This document shows, piece by piece, positions 36,602 to 46,881 of a DNA stretch of 64,000 nt (its first letter is position 1; each line of letters opens with the position of its first letter). The position numbers were made by a program, and so were the translations under genes. The notes below the pieces were generated by a model. The model worked only from the letters and a program-made list of their open reading frames with translations, was not told where the DNA came from and did not search any database. This DNA comes from Chrysoperla carnea (lineage: Eukaryota; Arthropoda; Insecta; Neuroptera; Chrysopidae): NCBI RefSeq assembly GCF_905475395.1, contig NC_058339.1:60769172-60833171 (forward strand). The letters run 5' to 3'.

Positions 36602-36795
36602 TTTTGTTTTTGGTATATTTATTATTCTAAACTTAGTCTATATATTTTATACAAAAAACAAATATTACTCAGTTGTAAGTTAACTTTAGTGTTGAACGTT
36701 CGGTAACGTATATTTTGCTTAGTATTTGAAAATATAACGGTAAGTGTAAAATTTTTTAAATATTATTGTGAAACTTAAATATAATTTTTTGAAAG

Positions 36796-39700
36796 ATGGA
36801 CACCTACGAACGAAATGTTATGCAGACGCTAAACGTGGTACCTCAAGGTGGTAGCACTGATATGATGAAGAAAGTGGAGAGAGCGTTGAGGCTCATCAAG
36901 ACGGTGGAGGAAGCTGAGCGATGGATGATACTTAATAAGCAGAACATCCGCTTATTCAAAAAGATGTTGATGTTAAAGAAAGAAAATCCTCTGCGTCTTG
37001 AAGCTAATATTGGACTTTGTAAATCATACCAGCGGCAACTTCACCGACTGCGATTAGATTTAGTTAAGCAAGGTGGTGGTGTCACCAAAAAACAAAATCG
37101 ACATCTAATCTGGGAGACAATTGAAACCCACCACCAGGGCAGGGTGAAGACTGGTATGATTACCAATTTGGATTATAAAGATCCAAATATATTTTTCAAC
37201 CGGGCATTTCCAATGTTTAGAAGACACGTTCGGCGTGAGCTAGTGAATCATCCCCTCAAGGTAAGTAAAATTTAAGATTTATAATTTAAATAGTCTAATG
37301 AGATTTTATTTCAGGTGTATATTATGTTCACGGGCAATTTCATTAAGCCCACCACCAAAGAGGAGGATTTGAAAACTTTTATAACGTCGGCCAAGGAAAT
37401 GTATCTGACAACGGACATGCAGGAGTGGTACACTGATCATGTCAAAAACTATTTGTTGAAAAAATTGGAAGAATTCCAGGAACGCGATAGCGGTTGGGCT
37501 CTTGACATGATCATAAATATTCGAGTCCACATGAATAAGTACTCTCCGATCACAGCTGGAACATTTTGTGAACTACCACCAGTCATCAAAAATAAATTGG
37601 CTGTGATTAATGTCCAGAATAAAGACCAACATTGCTTTTTATGGTCGATAATGTCAGCACTTTACCCGGTTGAAAAGGATCCTCAACGTTTAACTAAGTA
37701 CCCGCACTATAAATATCATTTAAAATATGATGGATTAAAGTTTCCCATGTCTCTGGATCAAATTAATAAATTTGAAAAGATGAACCCGCAGCTATCGATT
37801 AACGTGTACGGCTACAAAGTTACGTTTCTACGTGATTTAGAAATTTTCCCTGTACGCGTTAGTTCGAACACTGCGGGGAAGAAAATTCATCTATTGGCTG
37901 TGGAGAATGGGAACAGTCACCACTTTTGCTGGATAAAAAATTTAGCAAAGTTGAGTCAATCGGGTGTAACAAAACGCGAGCATAAAATATTTTTATGTGA
38001 TCGATGTCTCAACTATTTTGCTACAGAAGTCAAACTCCAACAGCATTCAGTAAATTGTGGTGAAAAAGAAGCGGTGCGGGTACGAATGCCTGAAACTGAT
38101 GACGAGCGGTTCGTTGAGTTCAAAGATTTCAACAGCAAGGAACGTGTTGAGTATATGGTGTACGCTGACTTTGAGGCGTTATTGGTACCACAACATCATG
38201 AAGACATGGAAATGGATCATGGGTCTTATACAAAAAATATTCAAAAACATGTACCCTACAGTGTAGGTTACTATGTTCATTGTACCCATGATCCCAACCA
38301 ATCGTTTTATAAGGCATACCGTGGTGCTGATTGTGTCAAGTGGTTTGTTCATGAACTGGAACAAGTAGCGTACTCATTAGAGCAAAAAATAAAACACGTT
38401 AAACCAATGTATCCGCTCACCGTCGAACAAGAACTGGATTTTATGTCAGCAGAGAAGTGTCACATTTGTGGTAAAGATTTCGTATCCAATTCCATACGTG
38501 TTCGCGACCATTCACATCGCACAGGTAATGTAATTTATTTATTATTTTTTAATTTCATCTAATTTTATATTAATCTATTTTAGGTATCTACCGTGGAGCA
38601 GCACACCAATTTTGTAATCTGCATTATCAAGATTCAAGGGTGATACCTGTTGTGATGCACAACTTAAGTGGATACGATTCGCATTTTATTATTGAAGCTC
38701 TGCTGACGGAAATCGACGGTCAAGTTGATGTGTTGCCCATCAACAAAGAAAAGTACATCAGTTTCACAAAGCACGTCTCGGACATTCAATTAAGATTCAT
38801 TGATTCCTTCCGATTTCTCGCAGACAAGTTGGAAAATCTGGCCTCATATTTAGATAATGATAAAAAATCCATTTTACATAAAGAGGTAAATGATAAAAAA
38901 TAAATAATTTTTAATACAGGGTTGTAATTTGTTTTTTAATTTTTTATAGGTCAGTAATGATGAACAATTTCAATTGCTGACGAGAAAAGGTGTATTTCCA
39001 TATGAATACATGAGTAGCTGGGGACGTCTCCAAGAGACAAAATTACCACCAAAGGAGGCGTTCTACAGTGTGTTAACAGATGAACACATAACGGATGAGG
39101 ATTATAACCATGCGATACAGGTATGGAACACATTCAATTTACATACACTAGGTGATTATTCAGACCTGTATATGAAAACTGATGTGTTACTACTTGCGGA
39201 TATTTTTGAAAATTTCCGTAACACTTGTATTCATAGCTATAGTCTTGATCCTAGTCACTATTACACACTTCCTGGCTATACGTGGAGCGCCATGTTGAAA
39301 TACACCAATATCAAATTGGAATTGTTCACGGATATTGATGACTTGTTGTTTATCGAGAAAGGAATCAGAGGCGGTGTAAGTCAATGTTCTAATCGCTATG
39401 CTAAGGCAAACAATAAGTACATGGAAGAGGGGTATGATAAAACTCAAGAAGATGTCTACCTTATGTATTATGATGTGGTGAACCTATATGGTGCAGCAAT
39501 GTGTGGATACCTACCAACAGGAAATTTTAAGTGGGTCGACACACCAAACATCGAGGATGTTGCAGATGATTCACCAGTCGGGTACATTTTAGAAGTAGAC
39601 CTTGAAATACCCCAACATCTACATGATAACTTTAGCGATTTACCGCCATGTCCGGAGACAACGAAACCACCTGGATCAAAACAAAAATATCTTCTGTCAA

Positions 39701-40677
39701 CCCTTTACAATAAGACCAACTATGTCGTGCACTACAGGAATTTAAAACTGTATACACAACTCGGTGTTAAGGTAACAAAATACCACCGTGTGTTACAATT
39801 CGATCAATCTGCATGGTTGAAACCATATATTGATTTCAATACCGAGATGCGCAAGAACGCCTCAAATGAGTTTGAAAAAGCATTATTCAAACTCATGATT
39901 AATGCCATCTTCGGTAAAACCATGGAGAATGTGAGGAAACATCGGGTTGTGTACATACGAAAAAATTGGGATGGAAAACATGGTGTGAAGAAATTAATTG
40001 CCAATCCCAATTTTCACAGTATGATGGTGCTCGACAATGACGTCAGTATTGTTGAAATGAAAAAATCACAGATACGTTTCAACAAACCCATCTACATAGG
40101 CTTCACAATTTTAGACATATCGAAAACGTTTGTGTATGACTTCCACTACAACTACATGTACCAACGGTACAACCCCACAAATGTCAGGTTATTATACACA
40201 GACACCGATAGTCTAATTTATAGCGTGAAAAATACTGACGTCTATGAGGTCATGAAACAGGATATTAATCGTTTTGATACGGCTGACTATGCACCCGACA
40301 ACATCTATGGTATGCCACTACGTAATAAGAAAGTCAAGGGTTTAATGTCCGATGAAAATAATGGTGATGTTATGCTAGAATTTGTCGGATTACGTAGCAA
40401 AATGTATGCTATTCGGGTGCAAAATAAAAAAGAGACTAAACGATCCAAGGGTCTCAAGAAGTCAGCTATCCGAAAACTTACTTTTGAGGACTATAAGCGG
40501 TGTTTGCTTGAGAACCGTAACTTTTACCATGTTCAGCAAAGCATCCAATCCAAGCGACACCGCTTACATACCATCAAACAGCAGAAAGTGGGCTTATCAC
40601 CATTTGACCAAAAACGATACATTACTCACAATTCATGTGAAACAAAACCATGGGGCCACTATAGCATTATTTGTTGA
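36796..40677 (+). CDS. polB: Polinton protein-primed family-B DNA polymerase, four exons, open
   Basis: Exons 36796-37260, 37315-38524, 38584-38885 and 38950-40677 splice in frame to 3705 nt, 1234 residues. After about 260 residues of unrecognised sequence comes a block with [12 protein letters not shown] (near 260) and [10 protein letters not shown] Cys/His finger CDRCLNYF follows near 382. Exonuclease motif YADFEALL is near 440 and NLSGYDSHF near 590, with a CHICGKDF ... [11 protein letters not shown]-like finger near 537 between them. Polymerase motifs are YYDVVNLYG (near 833), [14 protein letters not shown] (near 972) and YTDTDSL (near 1075). All key acidic residues are present. The enzyme would copy the linear element using a protein-bound primer. 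An in-frame stop at 40675 precedes a further GTAAGT/CAG intron in the 3' UTR. Three coding introns of 54-64 bp imply processing as a nuclear mRNA. Confidence 0.93.
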
Positions 40678-40835
40678 GTGTAAGTATTTTATATTTTTTG
40701 TTTTTAATATTTAGCTAATTTTTGCTGTTGTTTCAGAAATGTGTCCTGCTGTTGTGATGATCCTCAAAGTGGTTCGGTATTGTGATAGGTGTACAAACAA
40801 TTGATAGAGTAGTGCGCATGAACAATTGATAGAGT

Positions 40836-40846
40836 AGTGGTGGGGG
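40836..40846 (+). promoter_or_regulatory. AGTGGTGGGGG box before the 141-residue frame
   Basis: The same G-rich box seen before the polymerase and before the minus-strand gene pair occurs 69 bases before the ATG at 40915. No TATA box follows; TCAAAAAA is the nearest AT-rich run. Confidence 0.3.
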
Positions 40847-40914
40847 TGTCAAAAAACTGATAGTTAGGTTGAATTATTATAGAAAACAATTTAGTGTTAG
40901 TTTAAACATACAAA

Positions 40915-41340
40915 ATGCAAGACTTTGGTAATCATAATAGTGATAACAACTGTATTGTTAATATGATTAAAGATAATTGTAGTTTAAGTACTTTAAACAA
41001 TGTGTTAACAAAGTATTTTAAAACATTAGTTAATATGGCAATTAAATGTGGTCGACCGGAAACTTTAAACTACCTTATTGATAAGGTAGAACAAATGGAC
41101 TTAGAAGTGAAATTTTCCCCATCGTCAGACGATGAAGACAAACAAATTTGGAACTGGATTTTAAAAAATATCCACTCTGGACAAACAGATGGAATTGTAG
41201 GACTATCCATTTTTGAACAATCTTACTACAGTGTATTTACATCAAACGAGTTATCCGACTATGTTCAAGTGAAAGAAATGACTGAAAATTATCTTATGAA
41301 GAAAGATGATGATGATGACAATGGACACTTTTCAGAATAA
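40915..41340 (+). CDS. Polinton accessory protein, 141 residues, function unknown
   Basis: Open frame from ATG 40915 to TAA 41338. The first half is likely helical (NNCIVNMIKDNCSLSTLNNV), and the tail is acidic with five consecutive aspartates. I see no known catalytic motif, signal peptide or membrane segment. It lies 240 bp after the polymerase stop on the same strand and behind its own G-rich box, so it may be separately transcribed. The stop lies inside an 87-bp unit that is duplicated downstream. It may be an orphan Polinton accessory or a structural-protein remnant; I cannot tell. Confidence 0.6.
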   Translation: MQDFGNHNSDNNCIVNMIKDNCSLSTLNNVLTKYFKTLVNMAIKCGRPETLNYLIDKVEQMDLEVKFSPSSDDEDKQIWNWILKNIHSGQTDGIVGLSIFEQSYYSVFTSNELSDYVQVKEMTENYLMKKDDDDDNGHFSE

Positions 41341-41501
41341 TAATTATAATGTATTTTCGATAATTTATAAATATATATTTTTTAAATATTATTATAATAC
41401 AACTCTGTTTTATACTTTTCAGAATAATAATTATAATGTATTTTCGATAATTTATAAATATATATTTTTTAAATATTATTATAATACAACTCTGTTTTTA
41501 T
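41328..41501 (+). repeat. 87-bp tandem duplication over the stop and 3' UTR of the 141-residue frame
   Basis: The unit beginning CTTTTCAGAATAATAATTAT and ending ACAACTCTGTTTTATA occurs at about 41328-41414 and 41415-41501. The copies are nearly identical. Confidence 0.92.
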
Positions 41502-41574
41502 ATGTTAGAGATAAAATTTTACAATAAAAATAATATTTTTACAATGTGATATTTTTTATTTTTTTTTTATAAAT

Positions 41575-41858
41575 CACAAGTATGTTCACAAAAGCGGTCC
41601 ACTATGACAAATTTTTTATTGTTACAAGTATGTTCATAAAAACGGTCCACTATAAAATAAGACTTTTTTGTCAATATATGAATTGTGTAAAGAGTCGTAC
41701 CCTAACCGGACTTTAACTTTGGATCCACGTTTAGCTAAGACCTTTTCCACTAAATAAATGTTTGGATCGTGAACTTTTTGTAATTCTTCGGCATAGAAAC
41801 CACCCTTTATATCATCGTTGTTGTAGTCCTTTAGTAGATATGTTCTTGGGTTTGTAAG
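41575..41858 (-). pseudogene. Integrase C-terminal (chromodomain-like) fragment, copy 1
   Basis: The minus strand reads LTNPRTYLLKDYNN, GGFYAEELQKV and IYLVEKVLAK, then a chromodomain-like K-x-R-x-LGYDSL. This corresponds to the C-terminal tail of Polinton/retroviral-type integrases. The core with its catalytic D,D-35-E is absent: the sequence stops abruptly at 41858 where a minisatellite starts. One codon (the conserved Trp before LG) is deleted relative to copy 2 at 45050-45290. It cannot be a functional integrase. Confidence 0.8.
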
Positions 41859-41861
41859 CAG

Positions 41862-42056
41862 ATACAGACCAATATTAAACAGGTTAAATCCAGTATTAAA
41901 CAGATACAGACCAGTATTAAACAGGTCAAAACCAGTATTAAACAGGTTATAACCAGTATTAAACAGATACAGACCAGTATTAAACAGATACAGACCAGTA
42001 TTAAACAGGTCAAAACCAGTATTAAACAGGTCAAAACCAGTATTAAACAGATACAG
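41862..42056. repeat. Minisatellite, about 9 copies of a 21-bp unit
   Basis: Units read CCAGTATTAAACAGATACAGA or CCAGTATTAAACAGGTCAAAA. On the other strand the same motif (TACTGGTTTTGACCTG) recurs at 42513-42560, so the two arrays are inverted relative to each other. The minus-strand frame at 41831-42034 is a product of this array. Confidence 0.93.
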
Positions 42057-42057
42057 A

Positions 42058-42294
42058 CTTTCGCTGATTTTACTCTGGTTTTACTCCGGTTTTCACCGAT
42101 TTTGCTCCGACTTTCGCCGATTTTACTCCGGTTTTACTCCAGTTTTCACCGATTTTGCTCCGACTTTCGCCGATTTTACTCCGGTTTTACTCCGGCTTTC
42201 ACCGATTTTACTCCGACTTTCGCCGATTTTACTCCGGTTTTACTCCGACTTTCGCCGATTTTACTCCGGCTTTCACCGATTTTACTCCGGCTTT
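42058..42294. repeat. Minisatellite of GATTTTACTCCG units
   Basis: Short units GATTTTACTCCGG, TTTTACTCCGACTTTCGCC and TTTTCACC alternate for about 235 bp. The plus-strand frame at 42102-42305 is a product of the array. Confidence 0.93.
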
Positions 42295-42445
42295 TTAATT
42301 TTTGATAAAGTTATTATAAACTTGTTATTTAATTATATTTGTTTTCTTCAAGTAATGGATTATAGATAGTATTTCTCTTCTGATGTTTGTAGAATGTAGT
42401 CTTCTTAATTTATCAATTATTATATTACGATCACTATTGGAATCA

Positions 42446-42450
<5 letters not shown>

Positions 42451-42493
<43 letters not shown>
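42451..42493. repeat. Poly(T) tract, about 43 bases
   Basis: Uninterrupted T run between the minisatellites inside the Polinton. Confidence 0.97.
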
Positions 42494-42506
42494 CAATACT
42501 AGGTTG

Positions 42507-42735
42507 AAAAAACTGTTTAATACTGGTTTTGACCTGTTTAATACTGGTTTTGACCTGTTTAGAAACAGACCTGTTTAGAAAGAGACCTGTTTAGATATAG
42601 ACCTGTTTAGAAAGAGACCTGTTTAGAAACAGACCTGTTTAGAAAGAGACCTGTTTAGAAACAGACCTGTTTAGAAAGAGACCTGTTTAGAAAGAGACCT
42701 GTTTAGATACAGACCTGTTTAGAAAGAGGTCTGGT
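42507..42735. repeat. Minisatellite, TTTAGAAAGAGACCTG units
   Basis: Starts with two TTTAATACTGGTTTTGACCTG units, the inverted form of the 41862 array. It continues with about a dozen 16-bp units GTTTAGAAAGAGACCT or GTTTAGAAACAGACCT. Confidence 0.93.
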
Positions 42736-42947
42736 TTTCAAATCTAACAAGCATCATCAATCAACCCATATAATATGCTCTTTATATTGAATATAATAAA
42801 TCAACTTGTACTATAGATTAGATAAAAAAATTTTATTTAAAAAAATTATAATTTTATATTAAAACAAAATACATTTATAAACTGCAATCATGCAAAAAAT
42901 CATCTTGAGAAAGAATTTATTCAGGATTGTGTTAAAAATTCGACGCA

Positions 42948-42951
<4 letters not shown>

Positions 42952-42993
<42 letters not shown>
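42952..42993. repeat. (AT)n microsatellite
   Basis: About 20 AT dinucleotides in the degraded middle of the Polinton. Confidence 0.95.
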
Positions 42994-42996
<3 letters not shown>

Positions 42997-43089
42997 GGTA
43001 TTCTGTTATTAACTACACACCGCCTTTTATGATGTAAAAATATTTAATTATTTCCTATGATGGCTTTAAGTTACCAAAGCTTGCAGTTT

Positions 43090-43310
43090 ATACTTTTTAT
43101 ATACCGTACAGTGTGCAACACTATTTTTGGATACATCATGGTTGATAATTCCTGTTTCATATTTATATGATCTTTTAGGTAGGGTGTCACACATAAAAAC
43201 ACTACAAAAATACGGAATTTTAAATTGTTTAGCATACGCATGTAGATCTGTATCGTAAAGTGCTCTGGGTTGTATTGAAATTTTAGTCTTAGTTACATTG
43301 CATTTTCATA
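43090..43310 (-). pseudogene. Adenain-like cysteine protease fragment
   Basis: The minus strand reads LHAYAKQFKIPYF, VFMCDTLPK and YETGIINHDV, ending just after a histidine in SVAHCTVY. This order matches the N-terminal half of Polinton protease, the adenovirus-type enzyme that matures capsid proteins. The histidine sits where the catalytic His of the usual T-HW motif is expected. The catalytic Asp/Cys half is missing and no start codon is present. It overlaps no other gene and is a relic. Confidence 0.65.
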
Positions 43311-43397
43311 AACAACAACCCGCTCTGGGTGTTTATTACCAGAAAATACAGACACACAAACATATCATGGTCGTCTATTTTCAGATTCACTATGAAC

Positions 43398-43975
43398 AAT
43401 AATATGTGGCCCTAGTGGTTGTGGTAAAACCAATGTTATGTTGAATTTAATTTAAGATGAAAATGGTTTACACTTTGAAAACATTTATGTTTACAGTAAA
43501 TCTGATTACTAACCGAAATATCAATTACTAGAAGAGACTTTAAAATTAGTGGAAGGGGTTGGCTATTTTTCCACTTAGTGATACTAGTGAAATTCCTAGT
43601 CTGAATGAAGCTCGAGAAAAAAGTCTTTTCATTTTTGATGATGTGAGCTGTCATTCACAACAGAGAAGTAGAGAATACTTTAGTATGGATCGTCATCGAA
43701 AAATTGATTGTTTCTACCTATGTCAGAGCTACGCACGTGTTCTAAAGCATAACATAAGGGGCAATGTTAATTGCTTGGTGCTATTCAAAACGGATGAAAT
43801 GAATCTAAAACACATATTCTACAATCATGTTGGCTCTGATATGAATTTTCAAAAATTTCATGATTTATATCGACATTGTTGGAGTTCACCAAATGGATTT
43901 GTTGTAATAATGAAAAATTTCTCTATGAATGCAGGTCGTTATAGGAATGGATTTGATGAATTTATTGAACTGTAG
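43398..43975 (+). pseudogene. Packaging ATPase (FtsK/HerA type), decayed
   Basis: The Walker A sequence CGPSGCGKT is encoded at about 43405-43430, and Walker B SLFIFDDV at about 43621-43645. Polinton ATPases of this type pump DNA into capsids. Between the two motifs there are two in-frame TAA codons (about 43453 and 43510) and a frame change near 43560. The long clean frame is 43559-43975, ending GFDEFIEL. No start codon is evident upstream of Walker A. Loss is confined to the N-terminal third, which suggests fairly recent inactivation. Confidence 0.85.
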
Positions 43976-44104
43976 TGTCACCAATACTTTGTGTGTTTTT
44001 TCAGATTCATAATAATAATTTTTTTCTGTAAATTTTTTTTAAAATGTAAATTTTAATCATTAATAAATAAAAAAAAAATATTTATAAGATTTTTATTAAA
44101 TAAA

Positions 44105-44870
44105 ACCTTTATTCTAATCTCATAACACGTGTAAAATTATTTTAAGATCTAATGCGATTCAAACAAGTTTAAACATGTTCAAACAAGTTTGAACATGTAT
44201 TTTTATTCAAACAAGTTTGAACTTGTAACAGGATGATGATATCATATTTTTCAAGGTCAAATCTATTTCAACATATTTTTGAGAATAGCTGACACGTGTA
44301 AAATTATTTTAAGATCAAAGTCCATTCAAACAAGTTTGAACATGTATTTTTATTATGTAAATTTCAAGTGTCATATTACATTGCTTAATCATAAAAAAAT
44401 ATTAATATCCGATCACGTGTTTTGACACATATAAAATTATTTCAAACAAGTTTGAACTTGTTACAAGATGATGATATTATATTTTTCAAGGTCAAATCTA
44501 TTTCAACATTTTCTTGAAAATTGCTGACTCATAATATTCTTTTCTTGGAATTCAGATTTGCAAATTATTATCTAACACGTTCAAGTGTCATATTACATTG
44601 CTTAATCATAAAAAAATATTAGCATCCGGTCACGTGTAAAATTATTTTAAGTCGATTAAAACAAGTTTGAACTTGTAACAGGATGATGATATCATATTTT
44701 TCAAGGTTAGATGTTATCTATTTCAACATAAAAAAAAAATAAACATCCGGTCACGTGTCTTGAATTTTATCATGTATATTTAAAGTGTCAAATTACAATA
44801 TTTTTCAAGGTTAGATGTTATTTATTTCAACATATTCTTGAGAATTCTCTTTCTCCTGTCCCGTTAGATT
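44105..44870 (-). repeat. Extra internal copy of the inner terminal-repeat sequence
   Basis: The block starting CACGTGTAAAATTATTTTAA and containing ATCTAATGCGATTCAAACAA matches the inner part of the right terminal repeat (from about 46975) in the same orientation. It includes the CAAACAAGTTTGAAC, GATGATGATATCAT and CGGTCACGTG landmarks. It is shorter and more diverged, and it ends close to the second integrase fragment. This is an internal duplication, not a terminus. Confidence 0.9.
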
Positions 44871-45049
44871 TGGATATGAACCAGATATGAACTGAGAAAT
44901 CAGAGTATTAAAGCAGATATAAAAACAATTTTATTAAAAAAATTGAAAAAATCAGAGTATTAAAGCAGTTATCAAATCAATTTTGTTAAAAAACTTATAA
45001 AATCGGAGTAGTTTTTAACAAAAACTTATAAAATCGGAGTAGTTACCAG

Positions 45050-45290
45050 AAATATTCACCATTCACGAGGTGAAACTTACAAACCCAAGAACATATTTAT
45101 TGAAGGATTACAACAACGAAGATATAAAGGGTGGTTTCTATGCTGAAGAATTACAAAAAGTTCACGATCCAAACATTTATTTAGTGGAAAAGGTCTTAGC
45201 TAAACATGGATCTAACGTTAAAGTCAGGTGGTTAGGGTTCGACTCTTTACATGATTCATATATTGATAAAAAAAGTCTCCTTTTATAGTG
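45050..45290 (+). pseudogene. Integrase C-terminal (chromodomain-like) fragment, copy 2
   Basis: The plus strand reads FTIHEVKLTNPRTYLLKDYN, GGFYAEELQKV and VRWLGFDSLHDSYIDK, ending at TAG 45286-45288. It is the same integrase tail as 41575-41858 but in the opposite orientation, with the conserved Trp-Leu-Gly of the chromodomain-like fold intact. The catalytic core is absent upstream, where the sequence is repeat-derived. Similarity between the two copies continues into the 3' flank (GTGGACCGCTTTTGTGAACA). Confidence 0.82.
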
Positions 45291-45696
45291 GAAAGTTTTT
45301 GTGAACATACTTGTAACAAAAAAATTTTGTCATAGTGGACCGCTTTTGTGAACATATTTGTGTTTTAAAAAAGGAAATGTATTTTTTAATATGAATATAT
45401 ATTAGACTATGTTCATGAAATTTTATTGAAGCAATTTTTAACTAACACAAAACAATATAAAAATATTGTTGTAATACAAATGTTTTTTGATTCATGTTTA
45501 TTACTCAAAATTACTTGATGGTGCGAATATAATTATCACAAACAAGGTGTATTTATAACCTGAAAATAAGGTGGTGAGGTCATTTCATAGATAAAACAAA
45601 ACAATGATTAATTAAATTATAGGTGTTTTTTATTGTAAATACAAACACATTTTTAAAAAAAACTTATCATAGACAATTACATTCATGTCTTTATTT

Positions 45697-46369
45697 CTAT
45701 ATACAATCATGATCATCACTATTTCTTCCACAATCACATCTGTCAATTTCATTACAATTTGTAGCACATATCCATGGCTCGAACCATTTCGGTATATTTC
45801 CACCATCCATTTGTTGGTATAGCATTCTACAGAGAATTTTAGGATCTATTTGTTCATACCATAAAAACATTCTCTCATCATGTCTAGCACTATCACCAAT
45901 CCATTGTTTTCGGCGAATATCGTATGTACCCCAATTTTTTCTCAAGTTACTTCCATGAGTAAGATCATCACAACATTCATTTAGTAATATTTCAAACTGA
46001 TTGAAATCTCTTTTAAAGTAGTTGAACTTTTTCGCATAATTTACAAATAAGATTGCATCCAAACAATTTCTTACTATGAATGCAGCAATATGAAAGCAAT
46101 CATCAACTTCTAAATAAGAATACCGTAATGTGTCGATTAACTTTGTAGGTATACTCCAACGACATGCCTCCATAAGTTGATAAAATTCCATCTATAAAAA
46201 TATTTGGCTACAATTTTCTAAACAGATCTTATCAAACAATACTCACATTAAAATATTCTGGGTAAATCATCTCCGAATTTTGAAACAGATCAATATGATT
46301 TTGTAGCGACATTGTACCCCATAATTGTAATGAATTAAAATAAACACCATTTTTTACAAAAATATCCAT
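45697..46369 (-). CDS. Polinton accessory protein, 205 residues, two exons, function unknown
   Basis: Exon 1 46369-46247 starts MDIFVKNGVYFNSLQLWGTM and ends at a GTGAGT donor. Exon 2 46191-45697 follows a TTTTATAG acceptor and keeps phase (618 nt in total). The C-terminal 45 residues are Cys-rich (CATNC, CDCGR, DHDC), possibly metal-binding. The middle is rich in aromatic and acidic residues (FEILLNECCDDLTHG, MFLWYEQIDP). It has no signal peptide or membrane segment. It lies downstream of the 126-residue gene on the same strand, separated by about 100 bp. I do not recognise a family. The spliced, uninterrupted frame argues that it is real. Confidence 0.65.
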
Positions 46370-46471
46370 AATTTATTTAGTATTATTTTTTTTTTAAATA
46401 TCAAAAACATAAACTTTACAATTTTTTTATAACAATAACAATAAAATATATATATCTTGCAGTAATAAAAT

Positions 46472-46852
46472 TCAATATAGGAATGATTTGTTAAAATTTT
46501 GATGTTCTTGAACATAGTCATCATCATCACTATCACCATCGTCTTCGAATAGGCGCAGTCTCAGTTGGTGACTTCTTCCAATTTTCTCCTCCACCCTCAA
46601 ATACCCCGGTTTTGTGTTAAATAATTTAATCATGTTGTCCGTCAACACTGCAAACCTAGATGGTAGAAAAACTCCCTCGTTTTCTGTACCATCTAGGCTT
46701 ATATCCAGTAAAACTTTTATTGATGGCCCATGTATCGTTAGAATCCGCTCCATTTTTAGTATTTTTAATTTTTTTTTCAGTGGCAAGTCGTCCATTTTTA
46801 TGCATGGTCGCACTAAACAACTATCTAATAATTTTAATTCTGCTCTATTCAT
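46472..46852 (-). CDS. Polinton accessory protein, 126 residues, function unknown
   Basis: ATG at 46852 follows a good core promoter by about 30-60 bases. The protein has a basic stretch (LPLKKKLKILKMERI), a middle VFLPSRFAVLTDNMIKLFN and a strongly acidic tail (DDGDSDDDDY). The FLP-RF-LTD stretch resembles one I have seen in small uncharacterised Polinton proteins of insects; I cannot assign a fold with confidence. A basic core plus acidic tail would fit a small nucleic-acid-binding protein, which is inference only. It is the first gene in from the right terminal repeat. Confidence 0.6.
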   Translation of the reverse strand: MNRAELKLLDSCLVRPCIKMDDLPLKKKLKILKMERILTIHGPSIKVLLDISLDGTENEGVFLPSRFAVLTDNMIKLFNTKPGYLRVEEKIGRSHQLRLRLFEDDGDSDDDDYVQEHQNFNKSFLY

Positions 46853-46881
46853 TTTGATTAATATTATGAATATTTAATGAA

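Noticed and set aside
36450-36683. 77-codon frame with 20 tyrosines
   Set aside because: It is the translation of an (ATT)n microsatellite.
40382-40714. 110-codon alternative frame over the polymerase C-terminus
   Set aside because: It is a shadow frame; the polymerase motifs and stop at 40677 fix the true frame.
41831-42305. Two frames of 67 codons with regular repeats
   Set aside because: They are translations of the 21-bp and ACTCCG minisatellites. The minus frame is also out of frame with the integrase fragment.
42507-42735. CRISPR-like regularly spaced repeats
   Set aside because: Units are contiguous with no unique spacers and the context is eukaryotic; this is a minisatellite.
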